A stretch of 64,000 nt of DNA, taken from contig KB294417.1 of assembly GCA_000328365.1 (NCBI GenBank), positions 587,189 to 651,188 of the forward strand. The letters run 5' to 3'. Positions 1 to 10,560 of the stretch are shown here, piece by piece (position 1 is the stretch's first letter; every line of letters starts with the position of its first letter). The notes beneath the pieces are model-generated. The model did not search any database and had not been told where the DNA came from. It saw only the letters and a program-made list of their open reading frames with translations. The position numbers and the translations under genes were made by a program. This stretch comes from Capitella teleta. Its lineage: Eukaryota > Annelida > Polychaeta > Capitellidae.

Positions 1-780
1 TCAGTGCAATTCAGATTAATTTCGTCATGGCATGTCACAAGTATTATTTATAGTATACCTTAACCTTACCTTGTCACTTGTGACACAAAACCAAAGTTTG
101 AAAGTAATTACTACGGTTGTCACAAAACTAAAGTGATTATTACAGTATCAGCTGCATGACCATTGTGATGATTGTCACCAATGCTACACCAATCAGAAAA
201 GAAATCAGTAACCTTGGTTATCGGAAACTTCTCGAAACATGAAAAACATGATGACATACTCGTAACCTGGTGACAGTCAGTGAACTACCTTGAATTCAGG
301 GCTGGATTTTTCAGGGGTCGAACCGATAGTTATGAGATTATCGGTGTGGTAGAAGCTTGCTGCTACTCTTCTACATTGCCTAAAAGTAGCACTCAGCAAG
401 CTTTTCCTAACTATCATCATTTCTGAGACTAGTTGTCAGCGAAAATATTGAGATGCTTATCAGCCAAATTTTAAGATTTTCTGCCAGACGACATCGAACA
501 AAACAAGCTGAGTATATTTTGGCTATTATAATATTATTGCGTATCGTTTTGTTTGATAAAAGATGCAACAAAGATGAATTTTATACCCATAATCACATTC
601 ATAATTGATTCGTTATTTTTGATCGTATATAAAGAGGTACCTATGAAGTAATTATCAAAATATTTCAATTTACATAAATACGAAAGTGTTTCGTTAATTC
701 TCAACCACACACCGTGTCCTTGCTCTTCTAAACTCGCGTGATCGTGTACCAGCACTGCCAGCAGCCTTGAAGCGCTATAT
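1..780. other. Upstream flank of FAH
   Basis: I see no coding exon, repeat ends or RNA gene here. The sequence is AT-rich with a few degenerate TGTCAC-type short repeats near the left edge. The FAH promoter and 5' untranslated leader must lie in the last one or two hundred bases, but no clear TATA box or initiator can be singled out. Confidence 0.5.
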
Positions 781-815
781 TTTGTTGACAGCTCGTGTCT
801 GCCTCATCAACCAAG

Positions 816-3006
816 ATGTCGTTCATCCAAGTCAACCCAGACAGCCACTTTCCGATCCAGAACCTCCCTTATGGTGTGTTCTCTACTCCTGACAACGTAA
901 GTTCTAATTACTCATTTACTATTAGCCGGCCGATTCCGAATTCACGAAGCAATAAAAATCATAACGTTAACTACCAACTAAATCATAACGCTCTTTATTT
1001 CTTTTCTATTTTTTTTGTGGAATTTTAATTTTCTGTCTCTCACTCTGTTTACTGATCATGTCATTGTATATTATATAGCCAATTTTCATTAAATTATTAC
1101 AGAGAGGATATCTGAAGGAATATGAATATTCTCTCAATATGAATATATCTCAAAATCCCATCCAATTGGCAATCGCCATTGTATAACAAAAGGGTCTTTA
1201 CCCAGAACAATGCTTGATGAGTGCAATTATCTTTTCAGCCTCAGCACCGCATCGGTGTTGCAATTGGAGACCAAATTCTGGATCTGAGCGTGGTGAAGCA
1301 CCTGTTCAACGGACCATGCCTCAATGGCAACCAGGATGTATTTTCCCAAGTGAGAACCAAGCAATATCTGAAAAATGTCATTAACATGGTTTATTCTTCA
1401 GCCTGTTCTGAATGACTTCATGGGCCTTGGGCATGATGCTTGGAAGGAGGCAAGAGCAAGGCTGCAGGAGCTGCTGGGCGTCAGCTGCGAGGAGCTCAAG
1501 GGAAACGTTGACCTGCGCTCCAGGTATGCAGATTCAACTGCTAGATTCTTTTTATTGGTTGCTTTTCAGAGCTCTGGTGTCCATGAGTTCAGCTACTATG
1601 CATCTGCCGGCTAAGATAGGTGAGTTTTTATATTTCTAAGTTCTGGATCTTGGAATGAGGAAAATGCATGAATGTGATTCTAGGAGGTTGCACTGACTTC
1701 TTCAGTGGCATTCACCGTGCAGTGTTCTGGCCTGAGCCTGACTCTAGCCTCCTCTACCCTAATTGGTACATAATTAATGAAAGCAAAATGGCACTGTGGT
1801 TGCACTCTATCAATGGCTGAGGGGTTTGGTTTTGTTCTAGGTGATTACACCGACTTCTATTCCTCCATTCACCATGCCACCAATGTGGGCATCATGTTCA
1901 GGGGGAAAGAGAATGCACTCATGCCCAACTGGTCAGTTTATCTCTTGGCAATTTCCTCAATTGAATTAGTGATTATGTTTGCTTTGCAGGAGGCACTTGC
2001 CCGTTGGCTACCACGGTCGTGCCTCTTCAGTGGTGGTCTCCGGCACTCCCATCCGCCGTCCCCTTGGCCAGCAGCGTCCTGATGAGACCCAGCCCCCTGT
2101 TTTCGGCCCATGCAAGTTGTTTGACATTGAGTTGGAGATGGCTTTCTTCACTGGTGGCCCAGCCAACAAGTTGGGTGAGCCTATCCCGATTGAAAAGGCG
2201 CATGAGCATATCTTCGGTATGGTCGTCATGAACGACTGGAGCGGTGAGTTTGATGTCATTACCTCTCCCGATTATTCTCATTCAACAATTCTTCTCAGCC
2301 CGTGATATCCAGAAATGGGAGTACGTCCCTTTGGGTCCGTTCGGAGGTAAGAACCTCGGCACTTCAATCTCCCCGTGGATTGTGACCATGGAGGCTCTGG
2401 AGCCTTTCACCACAGCCAACTTCAACCAGGTAAACGTTATCAGAGAAGCTCCCTCATCCTTGTTGTCAATGATTATCCACAGGACCCGAAACCTTTGCCT
2501 TATCTGCAACATGCAGATAATTACAACTTTGATATCAACCTGGAAGTCTCCTTGAAAGTGCCAGAGGTAGAGGCCCCAGCTACCATCTGCAAGAGCAACT
2601 ATAAGTACTTGTACTGGACTCCTAAGCAGCAGCTGGCTCACCACACCATCACTGGCTGCAATGTGAACCCTGGTGACCTCATGGCTTCCGGAACCATCAG
2701 TGGAGAGGTAAAGTGTTCTCTCTCTTTTAGCCACAGCTCTAATTATGAATTTTAAACTCAGCAACCCCATGAGTTTGGTTCAATGTTGGAGTTGTGCTGG
2801 AAGGGAACTAAGACTATTGCTGTTGGTGACACAACTCGCAAGTTCCTCAAGGACGGAGATGAGGTCATCATGACCGGTGAGCTGACTTTTTATCCATTGT
2901 TACATAACATTTTATTACTTATTCTAAAGGTTTCTGTGAGGGAGATGGGTTCCGCGTTGGCTTTGGTGAATGTACTGGAAAGGTGCTTCCTGCCATTGCT
3001 ATCTAA
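816..3006 (+). CDS. FAH: Fumarylacetoacetase (fumarylacetoacetate hydrolase)
   Basis: FAH catalyses the last step of tyrosine breakdown in the cytosol, splitting fumarylacetoacetate into fumarate and acetoacetate. Exons: 816-896, 1239-1349, 1402-1523, 1570-1619, then either 1684-1765 or 1841-1931, then 1990-2243, 2299-2429, 2483-2707, 2762-2876 and 2930-3006. All junctions are GT-AG and phases agree. With the 1841 exon the protein is 418 residues, against 419 in human FAH, and is closely similar throughout ([59 protein letters not shown]). The calcium ligands Asp126, Glu199, Glu201 and Asp233 (mammalian numbering) and catalytic His133 are present in that form. The ATG at 816 matches the family start; an in-frame GTG further upstream is not needed. 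Introns are only 46-75 bp apart from the first (342 bp). Identification is very secure; the alternative exon is described separately. Confidence 0.97.
1684..1765 (+). other. FAH: FAH alternative exon 5a (diverged copy)
   Basis: This 82-nt exon has the same entry phase (1) and exit phase (2) as the canonical exon that follows. It encodes a related peptide with TDFFSGIH near its start and LYPNW at its end, against TDFYSSIHH and LMPNW in the canonical exon, and it is 3 codons shorter. The acceptor is TTCTAG and the donor GTACAT. The position of calcium ligand Asp126 is kept. Tyr128 becomes Phe, the catalytic His133 position becomes Arg, and Arg142 lies in the part that no longer aligns. Using both exons, or neither, shifts the frame. 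It is therefore either a mutually exclusive exon giving a catalytically altered isoform or an old exon duplicate that is still open. Confidence 0.75.
1841..1931 (+). other. FAH: FAH canonical exon 5b (active-site exon)
   Basis: This 91-nt exon encodes the stretch beginning [20 protein letters not shown] that carries Asp126, Tyr128, His133 and Arg142 of the FAH active site. It matches mammalian FAH almost residue for residue. It lies 75 bp downstream of exon 5a, is flanked by TTCTAG and GTCAGT, and produces the normal-length enzyme. Confidence 0.9.
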
Positions 3007-3190
3007 ACGGCTCGAACAGAATTACAAACTTCAGTTTGGCAGCTATTGTTCTCAAGGTCTTTACTTCTGATATCTGTTAGCTTATTATGCAGCAGTGAAT
3101 TGATTAATTCTCAACAGTGTTACTACTTATGATGTCTAGCATTAGGTGATAAAATGTTTTATCTCAAATAATGATCTGATCTTGCCATTG

Positions 3191-3196
3191 AATAAA
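3191..3196 (+). terminator. FAH: Probable FAH polyadenylation signal
   Basis: A canonical AATAAA lies 185 bases after the FAH stop codon and is followed by a T-rich stretch. This is the usual arrangement for 3' end formation. No transcript data are available to confirm it. Confidence 0.6.
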
Positions 3197-3199
3197 AAC

Positions 3200-4765
3200 G
3201 GATTATTTTTATTGTGATTTCTGTTCCTTTTGATGTGACTTTCATTGAGTATCAGCTGATATTAGAGATATGAAAAGAAATTCAATCCGTGATATGAAAA
3301 GATATTCATGAAAGATGTCCGGTACATTGTAGTAGTGTTGGAGATGCGACATGTTTTCCAGAACCAACGTTCGCGGTTTTAAGAAACACCCCTGCTGGGA
3401 TCCGTAACACGTTGAGAGCATTGGAGCCCCCTGCACGCTTTGACTAAAAAATTGAAATACTACACGTATTAACGGTAGTGTGTTGGGGCTTCCGAGCGTT
3501 GGTCCCGGTAAACAGCCCTAAACAAGATATGGTTACGTGTATTGAATAACATGATATACATGTAATATTATTATTATATACCTTGTACCGTCGTACATAC
3601 ACATGATCACATGCCTCTATGGCGCTCCTGCAGTAACAGCACAGGCTGCACAGAATTCTTAGCATGCGTTATCATAAAGCACTCGAGTTCAGACGGTTCT
3701 CGACAATTTGTTTCAAACCTTGACAGCATTTTTCCGCTTTATTTGGAAGCCAACGGATAGATTTATGAATCGCTCTATTGAATGTCCCAACGTGTCTTGG
3801 GCTCTTTGCACAAGGCCACTCGCTTTCTTGTTCACCTTCCCAGCACCACACTTATTCTCATTCGTTACTTTTATTATGCCAGGATGACCTCGATCGCAGA
3901 CATAGATATAACTGCACTGGGGTGTTGAAACGATCACTTACACTAGAATTCTACAATTAATAGATCTCCACCTTATAACACATGTGACCCTGCAACCTTG
4001 GTCGCTATCCAATTCTTGCTGGTTGCAATTCAGCTGTGCCAAAAGAAATGCCTCTATATTTACGTGAAACTTCCCTGTATTGTATCCAAATAAATAAATG
4101 TACCGGTATATGTCCTGTGCCCGAACCAAGGACTAAAATTTCATTTTTCACTTGTGTTGACCTTTAATGCCCTCCAAGTATCCGCTCAACGCCTTGCATC
4201 GACAATAATTTAAACATGTGCGTGGGCAAGCTGATGTTAAGTTAATAAGAATATAATACATATAGTCATATACATGTACACTAGGAACCAAAACCTCGAA
4301 CTCGGCATTGGCGCGGTAGTATTGGATCGTGTACGAGTAGCAATAGGCTCGCTACGACTATGTGTACTGGTAATTCCAAACACTAACAAATCGTGCAACA
4401 CTATCTGCAATGGCTCACGAACAGACGGCGACAAAACCATCGGTCGAGGGGGCCAACCATGGAGGAAGAATAGCTATTCCCCTATGGGCCAACTTAGTAA
4501 ATCTCCTATTTCTTTGTTGATACACATTCACTTTGGAGAATCCGGGAATTGCCAGGTGATCATAACGTCCTTTTCGTGGACATCATAACCGTTATGAACT
4601 TATGATACAGGGTGCTCACTTCATATTCAACTATTGCAAGAGAACCTGAAAAATGTTCGCTTCAGAAGCATCGCTGCTATAACAGGGGACCAAAGAAATG
4701 GTACTGAGGGAAGTGACATGTACATCGATCAAATTTCGAAATTAATTTACTGGGGTACATCCAGA
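3200..4765. other. Intergenic region with no recognised feature
   Basis: Only short open frames without family resemblance are present, including one of 104 codons at 4274-4588 on the + strand that shows no domain, signal peptide or splice context. I found no terminal inverted repeats, tRNA-like boxes or hairpins I could support. Confidence 0.4.
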
Positions 4766-4769
4766 TTAA

Positions 4770-5945
4770 TGCGGCCCACCAATAAGCATTTGCATCCAAA
4801 ACCAAAGCAATAACATTTCACACCCCTCATCGTAATATCACACCTCCTATCTTGAATATCAACAACCAACCAATAGAAAACACGAACGAAACAAACTTCC
4901 TTGGAATAACCATTGACAAACATCTAAACTTCAAACCACACATCAACAAAATAGCAACAAAATTATCATCCTCAAAAAAACTAAAGCATTTCGTTCCTCA
5001 TTTCACACTCAAAACCATTTATCAATCATTATTCATCCCTCGTCTAACATATGGCATCATGGCATGGTCCAAAAGTCCACACTCATCACAAATAGTAACA
5101 ATACAAAAGAAAGCAGTACGCATCATCACCAATTCCAAATATAACGCACACACTGATCCGCTCTTCCACAAATTAAAATTCCTTAAAATGGAGGATCTGC
5201 GAAGGCTCTTCGAGCTGGAGTTCTTCTATAAATGGAAGAACGGCGATTTGCCATATTATTTTCACGACTTTTTAGACCCCGGTCGTGATGAAAATCGATT
5301 GCTGGTCCCGATACATCGGCATCAATTCTTCAAGTCAGGTCTCCGTTACACAATCATCAAAACTGTGAACTCAACCCCTGACAATATACTGAGAATATCA
5401 TCAACACATTCATTGAAAGCCCTATCAGAAAGGGTGAAAACATATTACATCAATAATTATTCAACAGACTGTATTCTATCTAACTGTTACGTATGTTCAA
5501 ACCAGTAAGTTCAGACTAAGTGCTGCTATCTTTTAACAATCAATTTATAATTTTGTGCAACATCTCTCACAGTGTTACTCAATTTTAATAAAAGCAGAGT
5601 TTTTCACTCAATAATTCCATTGGGTGGCCAGTGCGATAACGGTTCCCTTGTGGAAGCTTAGCCTGGTCTCCCATCTCGACTCATACTTCATATACATGCC
5701 AGTACACAGACCATTCATACATTATCATCTCATAATCCTTCCATTATGTTATCATGCACAAATCACATATCTCACACTTATTTCTCTGGTCAGAAAAAAA
5801 AAAAATGTTAATTAATTGACGTTATTTTTGCCAGTCTTGTTCGTTATGATTATCTTTTTATCTCTTTCTTTTTAATTTTTTTTTTTTTTTTTTTTTTTTG
5901 TCACATTGTATATTATGAAGCACTTGTTGGAGTGAAATAAATGAA
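4770..5945 (+). mobile_element. 5'-truncated LINE, C-terminal reverse transcriptase fragment
   Basis: An open frame running to 5508 encodes the end of a non-LTR reverse transcriptase. It contains the conserved FLGITIDKHLNFKPHI block and the thumb-like LTYGIMAWSKS block, then a C-terminal tail. The same frame can be followed upstream of the first ATG (4852) to about 4775 (ASKTKAITF), as expected of a 5'-truncated copy with no start codon of its own. The 3' part is non-coding and probably ends at a GAAATAAATGAA-like tail near 5945, though this boundary is uncertain. The codons read without interruption, suggesting a fairly young insertion. The clade (CR1/L2/Jockey-like) is a guess from block spacing. 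Confidence 0.8.
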
Positions 5946-5949
5946 GTCT

Positions 5950-6990
5950 CTCTCTGGTGTTGCTTAGCAACCAGCAGCGAATTAAAAAAAAACCGTCAAT
6001 GGCAGTTTCGAACGGTCAAGAAGCAAACAATACTAACACGTGTTTCTCGACTACATATACCAGTATTCATCCAGGGATACCAACATATTATGAACATGCA
6101 TACGAAACATATTATGAACATATTACGAAAACAATAATTATAATCAGAATAAATGTACCGATAGGCCATGAGAACATACTGCATGGGGTGATTCTGAATA
6201 CTGCAAGTGTGGAAGTACTTCCAAATGCTAATTTCGCCGTGAAATACATGCAAATATAAGCAGATAGGGTTCGCACCATTGATGCAAATGCACTAACTGA
6301 CACCGCAATGAAAGGTCAAGAAAAGTTGAAGAAAAAAGAGCCAACAGGCAAAAGAAAGACAAGAACAGATGAATGGAACTCATCGAAAGCAAAGAAGTCT
6401 TTATTATCGCTGATTCGTCATTTACACGCTAATAAAGCGCAACAGATGTCCACTATGAAACAATGCTGGCAGGCGGAGGATAATTATTGTGTTGCTCTGG
6501 GCCAAGCAAGGGTCCAGAAAATCTGTGCATTTGGTAGGACAACAGTTACTGTGGATTAGTGAAATGAGATGAGTCTTCCAGCTCAACCGACATCTGTAAT
6601 CTGTTCACAAATAAAAGTATTAAAAAAAAAGTAAAAAGAAAAAATACAGAAAAAATAAACAGGCCGAACAACACAAGGTTTCTTACCTTAGCAACACACC
6701 TTCAAGTGCAGCCAAGGCTGAAACATTAAAGGAATTAAATATGATGATGAATGAAATAGAATATAGGAGGCTGAGCAATTCAGTGACAGTAGTGCAATGC
6801 CAATATGATCAGATCCATGATGGAGGAATTTCAAGCTATGAGCAAATAGAACACGACTTCTACAACAGAAACACCACCAACAGCAAACCACACACCATGA
6901 GGGTTGAAGCCGTAGAAATTCCTTATCGGAAACGGTAAAGAAAAAAAAACAAAAAAACATGTGTCAACACGTGGGAAATTTCACCGCTCA
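5950..6990. other. Intergenic region with small lysine-rich open frames
   Basis: A + strand open frame at 6308-6559 is basic near its start (KGQEKLKKKEPTGKRKTR) and has a WNSSKAKKSLLSLIRHL stretch. A short relative of its first part recurs near 38665. This suggests repeat-derived sequence rather than a gene. There are A-rich runs around 6620-6650 and 6940. Nothing else is recognisable. Confidence 0.3.
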
Positions 6991-7026
6991 CTCAGCTAAT
7001 GATTCCCGATGGCAATGACGTGAGAG

Positions 7027-7109
7027 GTCAGTCTGAGCAGGCCGGGACAAGTGCAATTGGAGCATCAGCCAGACCAGGATTGCCGCTTGTCACGACCTCC
7101 TTCACTGAC
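7027..7109 (-). ncRNA. mir-92: mir-92 hairpin, copy 1
   Basis: The complement of 7037-7058 contains the exact miR-92 core ATTGCACTTGTCCCGGCCT, preceded by A. On the - strand it is the 3' arm of a hairpin whose 5' arm lies at about 7076-7099. A lower stem continues outward with GTCAGT (7027-7032) pairing perfectly to ACTGAC (7104-7109). Arm position (3p), length and seed (ATTGCAC) all fit the family. It pairs up with copy 2, 123 bp away. Confidence 0.93.
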
Positions 7110-7155
7110 GTAATAATAAGAGAGTCGCCGAGGCGAGATGAAGACGAGCAGCAGA

Positions 7156-7221
7156 GCCAGAAGGCCGGGACTAGTGCAATCTGGATGGACGACAGCATTG
7201 CGCCAATCTCGACCTTCTGGC
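7156..7221 (-). ncRNA. mir-92: mir-92 hairpin, copy 2 (ACTAGT variant)
   Basis: The complement of 7160-7181 reads GATTGCACTAGTCCCGGCCT and onward. This is a miR-92 3p form with A in place of the second T of ACTTGT, as in the fly miR-92b type. The stem base is perfect: GCCAGAAGG (7156-7164) pairs with CCTTCTGGC (7213-7221). The 5' arm is CATTGCGCCAATCTCGACC on the + strand. The first mature base is G rather than A or T. Confidence 0.92.
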
Positions 7222-8040
7222 ACCGAGCAACACGCACGAAAAAGCTATGCGCATGTTCGGGTTCATGAAGAGATTTGCTCAGGTCGGTTAAGAAGCGATT
7301 TGAAGAGGAGAGTCAACAAGTCCGTGTATGCACAGGCAGAATACGCATTTCCTCTCGTCAACAGCCGTATGTGGAGATAAGGACCATGTCCTGCGCCATA
7401 CAACCGACGTACACCAGAGTACACGTACCTTTGATCAGCACTTGATCCAAACGCTTTACGATAATAACTCCCGGGCTGGCGAATAAATAGGATAAGATAG
7501 GGCAACACTATCAATTAAGAAAAAAACAACAACAAAAAAACAAAAATAGAGACAAAAATGCGGGGGGAAATGTCGCAATCACGCTGACATGTCCCTGGGG
7601 GCAGCGAGGGTAGTGACACACATAGAAGGCACATCTGTCAGCGCAATAACAAAAGGTGTTTGTTCAGGTGAATGTGTAATAGGAGTGACCATGGGGCATA
7701 CAGCAGCCACAGGTGGGTGTTCTCTCATTAAGACAATTCAGCTACCTCAGCAGGCGAACACATACAATGCTCTTCATGCAAGACTGCATGAGAATAACAC
7801 ACGGCTTCTGAGATGCTCTTATACATTTTTCCACGAAATGACACAGCCAGATTAGAGAAAAAGAGTCAAATCCAGCGAGCATACCTGCTAGAGATAAATC
7901 CGCTGATCCGGGCATAAACAAAATCCGTATTTCACTTCTCCAGCACGGCGTAATCCGCTGAAGTATAACGGAGCAGCAACAGTTAATCCAGAGGATTTTC
8001 GTTGGTGGCCGGTGAATGATGATAAGCTGTTATCGGCCGA

Positions 8041-8120
8041 GTGAGATCAGCAGGCCGGGAACAGTGCAATTTGACCAACTTGTTTTAACAACTTGCACCA
8101 TCCGGACCCTCCGATTCAAC
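8041..8120 (-). ncRNA. mir-92: mir-92 hairpin, copy 3 (central variant)
   Basis: The complement of 8050-8071 reads AATTGCACTGTTCCCGGCCT and onward. The seed and 3' half are those of miR-92, while positions 10-11 differ (TGTT instead of TTGT). The opposite arm lies around 8088-8112 (CAACTTGCACCATCCGG on +) and pairs along the mature strand. A weaker lower stem continues outward. It lies 164 bp from copy 4 and about 870 bp from copy 2. Confidence 0.88.
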
Positions 8121-8204
8121 GACGCCATGCGGTGGTCACTCAAGATTGCGAGTCGGTCGGTTGTCGGTCAAGCATGCTGCGTGCATGCATGCCGCTGCGA
8201 GGCA

Positions 8205-8292
8205 TGACCACAGGCAGGCCGGGACAAGTGCAATTTGTGGTGTACAGAATCGCGGCTCAAAGTTGCACGAGTCAAGGCCTACTTGTAGTCAA
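8205..8292 (-). ncRNA. mir-92: mir-92 hairpin, copy 4
   Basis: The complement of 8214-8235 is the canonical miR-92 sequence with a 5' A. On the + strand AGGCC near 8216 pairs with GGCCT near 8277, and GTGCAATTT pairs with AAAGTTGCAC at 8259-8268, giving a clean precursor with a loop of roughly 20-25 nt. As the cluster is on the - strand, this hairpin is transcribed first, before copies 3, 2 and 1. Confidence 0.93.
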
Positions 8293-9852
8293 GTGCAGTC
8301 ATCTCCGCATTCACGCCGCTCGCGGATCTCTTTGCAGCTAAGAAGGAGCGGACGCCAGTTTACGACGTTTACAAGTGAAGGTTCCACGTCGCTGATTCGA
8401 CACCACAAAAGGTGAGATTCATAAAGAGCAACACTCAACAGCTGACGACGAGAAGAAGTAGATCGGCGTACGAAAGATCAAAAACACGGGGACCGCCGCA
8501 ACAGCTATCACGACGGATAATTCCGATCCACAGCACTGGATTAACATCACAATTACATACGGTAGAGATGACGTCACCGGCAAGCGCGGTGGCCCAAGAT
8601 TACACCTATAAGAGCAGACTGACCCACTTTAACAGCAGATAAGGTCCATCCACAGCGATATGATACGGTGGAGTCTACAAATGGTGATATATATATTATA
8701 CTCACATTCCGCTAACATGCGGCAATGGAATGAGCCACTACTAACATTCGTGATCTAGGCCGCGAAGCGTCTAAGCCCCGTTTATGGGGGCCACTCGAGT
8801 GACCGCTCCGTGTAATCAGCCAAGTTACGTCTGCTGCCACTGCCGCCGGTGGCTTTCTGCAAGACGTCGGATAATGAAAGGCAAACATCGGGCAGAACCT
8901 TCTAATCTTCGATCACCTTCAGCTGCAGCGACGACAGATCACGAGCGGCGGCGCTTGCATAACTTGGTAAATCTCGATGGTGAACAAATTTGACGAATTC
9001 GACTCCGTGAAAGGGCTACACACAGTATTGACCATGAATGGCAAATACCGAAGCTATACTACACACTTAGATATAATATTGTAAAGCTTCACGCCGTAGA
9101 ACTGCCAGCCCCCAAGGATTTCGCGAGGCAAATTGGTAAAACTTTTACAACCGTGGGTGAAGATTCTTAGATAAAAGCAGTGAGGACTGAGGAGAGGGGG
9201 TTGAGATTGTGTTAAAGATGGTGAAGGGGGGGGGGGGGGGGAGGGGGAGGACCCTATACCAAAAGGGGCTGCATCTGGCGTTGGGCCCCGTGGGGAGGGG
9301 GCTCAGCTCCATTCAGGCACATCTGTCCCATTCCGCATGCAACAGGGCATCAAATGGACAGCACAGCCAGCACCGGGTGACGCACACACATGTTTTGAAT
9401 TAAATGCTCCTCTCAAAGTTGACTTTTACGTCCGCAGTGATTTCAGTTGCCGTTGACATAAAAAAATTGCTTCAACGTTCAACACACGTGTTTATGGCAC
9501 AATGCAATTTCAGCTCGACAAACGGGTCACTATAGTTGTAGGCCTTTAAAAGCAATGATCCATTCTCTGCATTTAGACAAGCCAATCTCTTTAACGACTC
9601 CGTTCACCTATTGTTGTTGGCAAGCAGTTGAGTAAACGAGACAACACAACTGAGCCTAATCAGATTAAAGAGTATTTAAGGCCTAACGTCCTGAACTAAC
9701 CAACACGAGCGTGAACATGAGCGCAATCAAAATTAAAGCCTGTCAAAAGTATACGAGCGATAAAACTTCAAGCATGATGAATGAGGGAAGACGGCCTTAT
9801 CTGGCATCATCAGGAAATAGCTAAAGGCCAGAGTTTCTGAGAGAAGACGTAC
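8293..9852 (-). other. GC-richer spacer upstream of the miR-92 cluster
   Basis: No protein domain is recognisable on either strand. The stretch is richer in CG dinucleotides than its neighbours and holds a palindromic TGACGTCA (CRE) at 8569-8576, about 330 bp upstream of the first hairpin in transcription order. A G run lies at 9227-9247. It probably belongs to the primary miRNA transcript or its promoter; that is inference from position only. Confidence 0.35.
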
Positions 9853-9904
9853 CTGGACGGGGTTGCTCAGCAGCGGCTGAACCCGACCCCACGTGCTCGG
9901 CCAT
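9853..9904 (-). CDS. Candidate first coding exon of a transcript upstream of the miR-92 cluster
   Basis: On the - strand an ATG at 9904 opens MAEHVGSGSAAAEQPRP and is followed directly by a consensus donor, CCAG|GTACGT, at 9853/9852. The exon sits in the GC-rich zone and points towards the miR-92 hairpins. It could be the 5' exon of a host transcript whose later introns or exons contain them. I could not find a matching next exon, the peptide is low-complexity, and no upstream in-frame stop is near, so this may be chance. Confidence 0.25.
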
Positions 9905-10560
9905 ATCCTTTGTCGCTATGTGCCCCTCAGCTGACAGCACGAGATGGCGGGAATGCATGGGGGCAGTCTCCTATGCCGCCGCCGCCGAGCGAGGCTCAGT
10001 CAGCCGTGTCTCGTGTGTATGTCACCTGCCCTTTCACCTCCAACGGCTTCACATTCTGCATAGCCACGAGTATGACAAGAATCCAGAAGATCCAGAACAT
10101 TCTGGAAGAATCAGTGTACATCCGAGAAAGTCGAACGCAGGCCCGATAAGATTTAATCCAGGCGTCATCACGCAGCAGCCACCGCATCACAAACTGTAAC
10201 ACCTAAGAAAGTGTGTGATAGCGCGCAGTGTGCAGGTCGAAAGAGCTCTTAAGTAGGTCGGGGACCTCAGCCGCGAAAGAGCCCCGGCGAAGTCTGCTCG
10301 GCTTCATTCAATCAGCGACAAATAAGGCGATAAAGAGCTTTTGCTGCTTGCTCACTCATGCCCGACGCCGTCTCTACCTGGGTCCCCCGCCGAGCCTCCA
10401 CGGCTCCATTCAGCAAGCCAACGGTCCCCATGCACACACAAGGAGAGAAGAAGGAGGGAGCGGAGAAGGAGGAGCCCTCGTCAAAAACCAGAGTAGTTGA
10501 AAAGAACCGGGAACACGTCACGAGTGAACGCCAGCGTTAATTGACGTCATGGGAGATGGA
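9905..10560 (-). promoter_or_regulatory. Candidate CpG-rich promoter with CRE palindrome
   Basis: The sequence is GC-richer than the surrounding DNA and has many CG dinucleotides. It contains TGACGTCA at 10542-10549, a perfect CREB/ATF site. It lies upstream, in - strand terms, of the candidate exon at 9904 and the miR-92 hairpins. No TATA box is evident. The promoter assignment is inference from composition, the CRE and position. Confidence 0.3.

Noticed and set aside
2282-2770. 162-codon open frame on the - strand across the FAH exons
   Set aside because: It is the antisense of well-conserved FAH exons 7 and 8 and has no family resemblance; a shadow frame.
6308-6559. Possible Myb/SANT-like transposase frame
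   Set aside because: Only one tryptophan helix is suggestive; the other conserved positions are missing and part of the text recurs as a short repeat near 38665.
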